DNA of 7,934 nt, from positions 1 through 7,934 of the forward strand of contig JAGLGG010000079.1 of NCBI GenBank assembly GCA_023144145.1. The letters run 5' to 3'. Shown one piece after another: positions 6,341 to 7,934 of this stretch (position 1 is the first letter of the stretch; every line of letters starts with the position of its first letter). This stretch comes from Anaerolineales bacterium. Lineage in GTDB: Bacteria > Chloroflexota > Anaerolineae > Anaerolineales > E44-bin32. The notes under the pieces are model-generated. The model was not told the DNA's origin and did no database searches. It was given only the letters and a program-made list of their open reading frames with translations. The translations under genes were made by a program, and so were the position numbers.

Positions 6341-7438
6341 ATGAAGATTCTGCACACCTCGGATTTACAGTTGGATGCGCCTTTCGCGTTCTTAGGAGAT
6401 GGAGGACAACGCCATCGTGTGCAGATACTTGAAACCTTCGACGCGATCCTCAAGCTTGCGGAGGGGGAGAGTTATGATCTACTACTCATCTCCGGTGACC
6501 TCTTTAATACCAATCGGCCACAGCAATCGACAGTCGAGCGTGTTGCGAATCGTTTGGGGAAATTGTCGATCCCGGTCTGCATCCTTCCTGGCAACCATGA
6601 CTCCTACGACTCCAAATCCATTTATCGCAGGACAATATTTCCTCCCAATGTCACCATATTCACAGATCAATTGAAGGTTATGCGTTTCCCCGACCTTGAC
6701 CTAGCGGTCTACGGCAACGCGATTGCGAGAAAGGACGGCGAAGATAAACCATTGGAGGGCATTTCTGCCTCTGAACCAGTTCGATGGCACGTAGCCATGG
6801 CCCACGGAAACATGGTCACTGGACTGGTAAAAAACCCTGATCGACCCATAACGGATCTAGAAATCGCTTCCTGCGGGATGGATTACGTAGCCCTGGGTGA
6901 CTGGCATGGCTACGGAAATTACTCGCAAGGGAAAGTTCAAGCATTTTACTCTGGCTCACCTGAACCAATGGCATTTGACCAGACCGAATCTGGATACGTG
7001 GTCAGCGTGATATTTGGTGATGAGCAGGTCGAGGTTGACCGTATCAGGGTAGGAAAAATTCATGCGGTTCAGCCCGAAGTGGAGGTTTCCGGACAATCAC
7101 AAGCTGAAATTATTGATCTCATTGGGGAGTACGCTTCTCCGGAAACAATGCTAGATGTCTCTCTCAGAGGGCTCAACACGTTAGGCAATGTGCTTGCCCC
7201 ATTGATCATTGAAGAAACCCTGGCGCCTGGAACGTATGCAATTCGTGTTCGCGATCAAACCCACCCAGAATTAGACATGATCTCGCCAGCCGACTTTCCG
7301 GAAGAGCACGTCATTGGAAAGTTCGTGGAAATTTTGATGGATCAAATCGCTGAGGCTCAGGACGAGCATGAGCGCACAAAAATCGAGCAGGCATTGCAGC
7401 TCGGGATTGCCCTTTTACAGGGCAAAGGTGTGATTTGA
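6341..7438 (+). CDS. sbcD: SbcD/Mre11-like DNA repair metallophosphoesterase
   Basis: Nuclease subunit of the SbcCD (Mre11-Rad50-like) complex, a Mn-dependent calcineurin-like phosphoesterase that cuts hairpins and blocked DNA ends in the cytoplasm. The phosphoesterase motifs run in order: HTSDLQLD (D8), ISGDLFN (D53), PGNHD (N85, H86, D87), AMAHGNM (H155) and ALGDWHGY (G186-H189). YSGSPEP (203-209) precedes a C-terminal accessory region that should form the capping domain. Two metal-ligand positions differ from Mre11: Q10 in place of the motif I histidine, and D187 in place of the first histidine of the GHxH motif. The protein has 365 residues, slightly short for SbcD. The start is certain, because TAG at 6335-6337 closes the frame and 6341 is the next ATG. 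Its stop overlaps the sbcC start by one base. A YhaO-type phosphoesterase is the main alternative name. Confidence 0.88.
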   Translation: MKILHTSDLQLDAPFAFLGDGGQRHRVQILETFDAILKLAEGESYDLLLISGDLFNTNRPQQSTVERVANRLGKLSIPVCILPGNHDSYDSKSIYRRTIFPPNVTIFTDQLKVMRFPDLDLAVYGNAIARKDGEDKPLEGISASEPVRWHVAMAHGNMVTGLVKNPDRPITDLEIASCGMDYVALGDWHGYGNYSQGKVQAFYSGSPEPMAFDQTESGYVVSVIFGDEQVEVDRIRVGKIHAVQPEVEVSGQSQAEIIDLIGEYASPETMLDVSLRGLNTLGNVLAPLIIEETLAPGTYAIRVRDQTHPELDMISPADFPEEHVIGKFVEILMDQIAEAQDEHERTKIEQALQLGIALLQGKGVI

Positions 7439-7934
7439 TGGAATTAAAACGGCTTTTGCTGAAGAACTTTCGTCGTTTTGATCAAATTGAGATCGCCTTT
7501 GAGCACGGGTTGAACTTGATCAAAGGCCCCAATGAAGCTGGGAAAAGCACGCTTCAAGATGCCATTATTGTGGGGTTACTGGATCGCCCCACAGGTAAAC
7601 AAAGGGAGCGAAAGTTTCAAAAATGGGGACAAGATCGTTTGTACGAGATTGATCTGACCTATCTTTCATCAAGCGGTGAGAAGTACACGATATCGAAGGA
7701 TTTCGAAAGTGAAAGCCATTCAATTATCGGCCCGCAGGGGAAGGACAAGTCGAAGGCTGGTTTGGACGAGGCTGTATTGGACGCAATTGGGACACTCTCT
7801 CATGATCTTTTCGTCAGTACAGCTTGCATCCGCCAGGACGCCATGATGGATATGGATGTAGGAGTAGATGAGATCTCGACTCAGCTTCAGAAGATTGTCA
7901 TGGGGGGTGAGGGAGTTGTGGATGAGGTGATCGA
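7438..7934 (+). CDS. sbcC: SbcC/Rad50-like SMC ATPase, 3' partial
   Basis: ATPase subunit that should clamp DNA and control the SbcD nuclease. It starts at the ATG at 7438-7440, whose A is the last base of the sbcD TGA, a strong sign of translational coupling. The visible 165 codons are the N-terminal half of an ABC-type ATPase head. LKRLLLKNFRRFDQIEI is the usual SMC-like opening strand, GPNEAGKST (30-38) is Walker A with K36, and STACIRQD (127-134) carries the Q-loop glutamine Q133. The coiled coil, zinc hook, signature motif and Walker B lie beyond the window edge. The NEAGKS form of Walker A is frequent in RecF/Rad50/YhaN-type proteins, so a YhaN-like partner of a YhaO-like nuclease cannot be excluded. 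Confidence 0.88.
   Translation, partial: MELKRLLLKNFRRFDQIEIAFEHGLNLIKGPNEAGKSTLQDAIIVGLLDRPTGKQRERKFQKWGQDRLYEIDLTYLSSSGEKYTISKDFESESHSIIGPQGKDKSKAGLDEAVLDAIGTLSHDLFVSTACIRQDAMMDMDVGVDEISTQLQKIVMGGEGVVDEVI

Overview
This window carries part of a double-strand-break processing locus, all on the + strand: addB (5' end outside the window), addA, sbcD and the first 165 codons of sbcC. The order addB-addA-sbcD-sbcC matches, from memory, the Bacillus subtilis operon. The base composition is moderate, near half G+C. The two palindromic interspersed repeat families between addB and addA are of a kind I associate with Chloroflexota of the Anaerolineae type. The AddAB system in place of RecBCD also fits that phylum, but the assignment is an inference, because no rRNA or marker gene is present.

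Layout. Bases 1-2201 encode the central and C-terminal parts of AddB: the degenerate helicase core, then a PD-(D/E)XK nuclease with four cysteines placed for an iron-sulphur cluster. Bases 2202-2481 are a 280-base gap filled by two hairpin-forming repeats. Bases 2482-5769 encode AddA, with a complete set of SF1 helicase motifs and a C-terminal RecB-type nuclease, starting at TTG. Bases 5770-6340 are a 571-base gap. It holds a 21-bp tandem repeat that resembles a transposon end, a GC-rich structured block bounded by direct repeats, and a promoter with a palindromic operator candidate. Bases 6341-7438 encode SbcD and bases 7438 onward encode SbcC, joined by a one-base stop/start overlap.

How they work together. 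AddA and AddB are expected to form a helicase-nuclease that resects DNA ends for RecA loading. SbcD (Mre11-like nuclease) and SbcC (Rad50-like ATPase) are expected to open hairpins and protein-blocked ends. Placing both machines together gives a complete end-processing cassette. The sbcDC pair appears to have its own promoter, so it may be regulated separately from addBA.

The genes themselves are known families. The less explained material is the gap between addA and sbcD, plus an unusual pair of metal-ligand substitutions in SbcD. I see no defence island, CRISPR array, tRNA, rRNA or intact mobile element.
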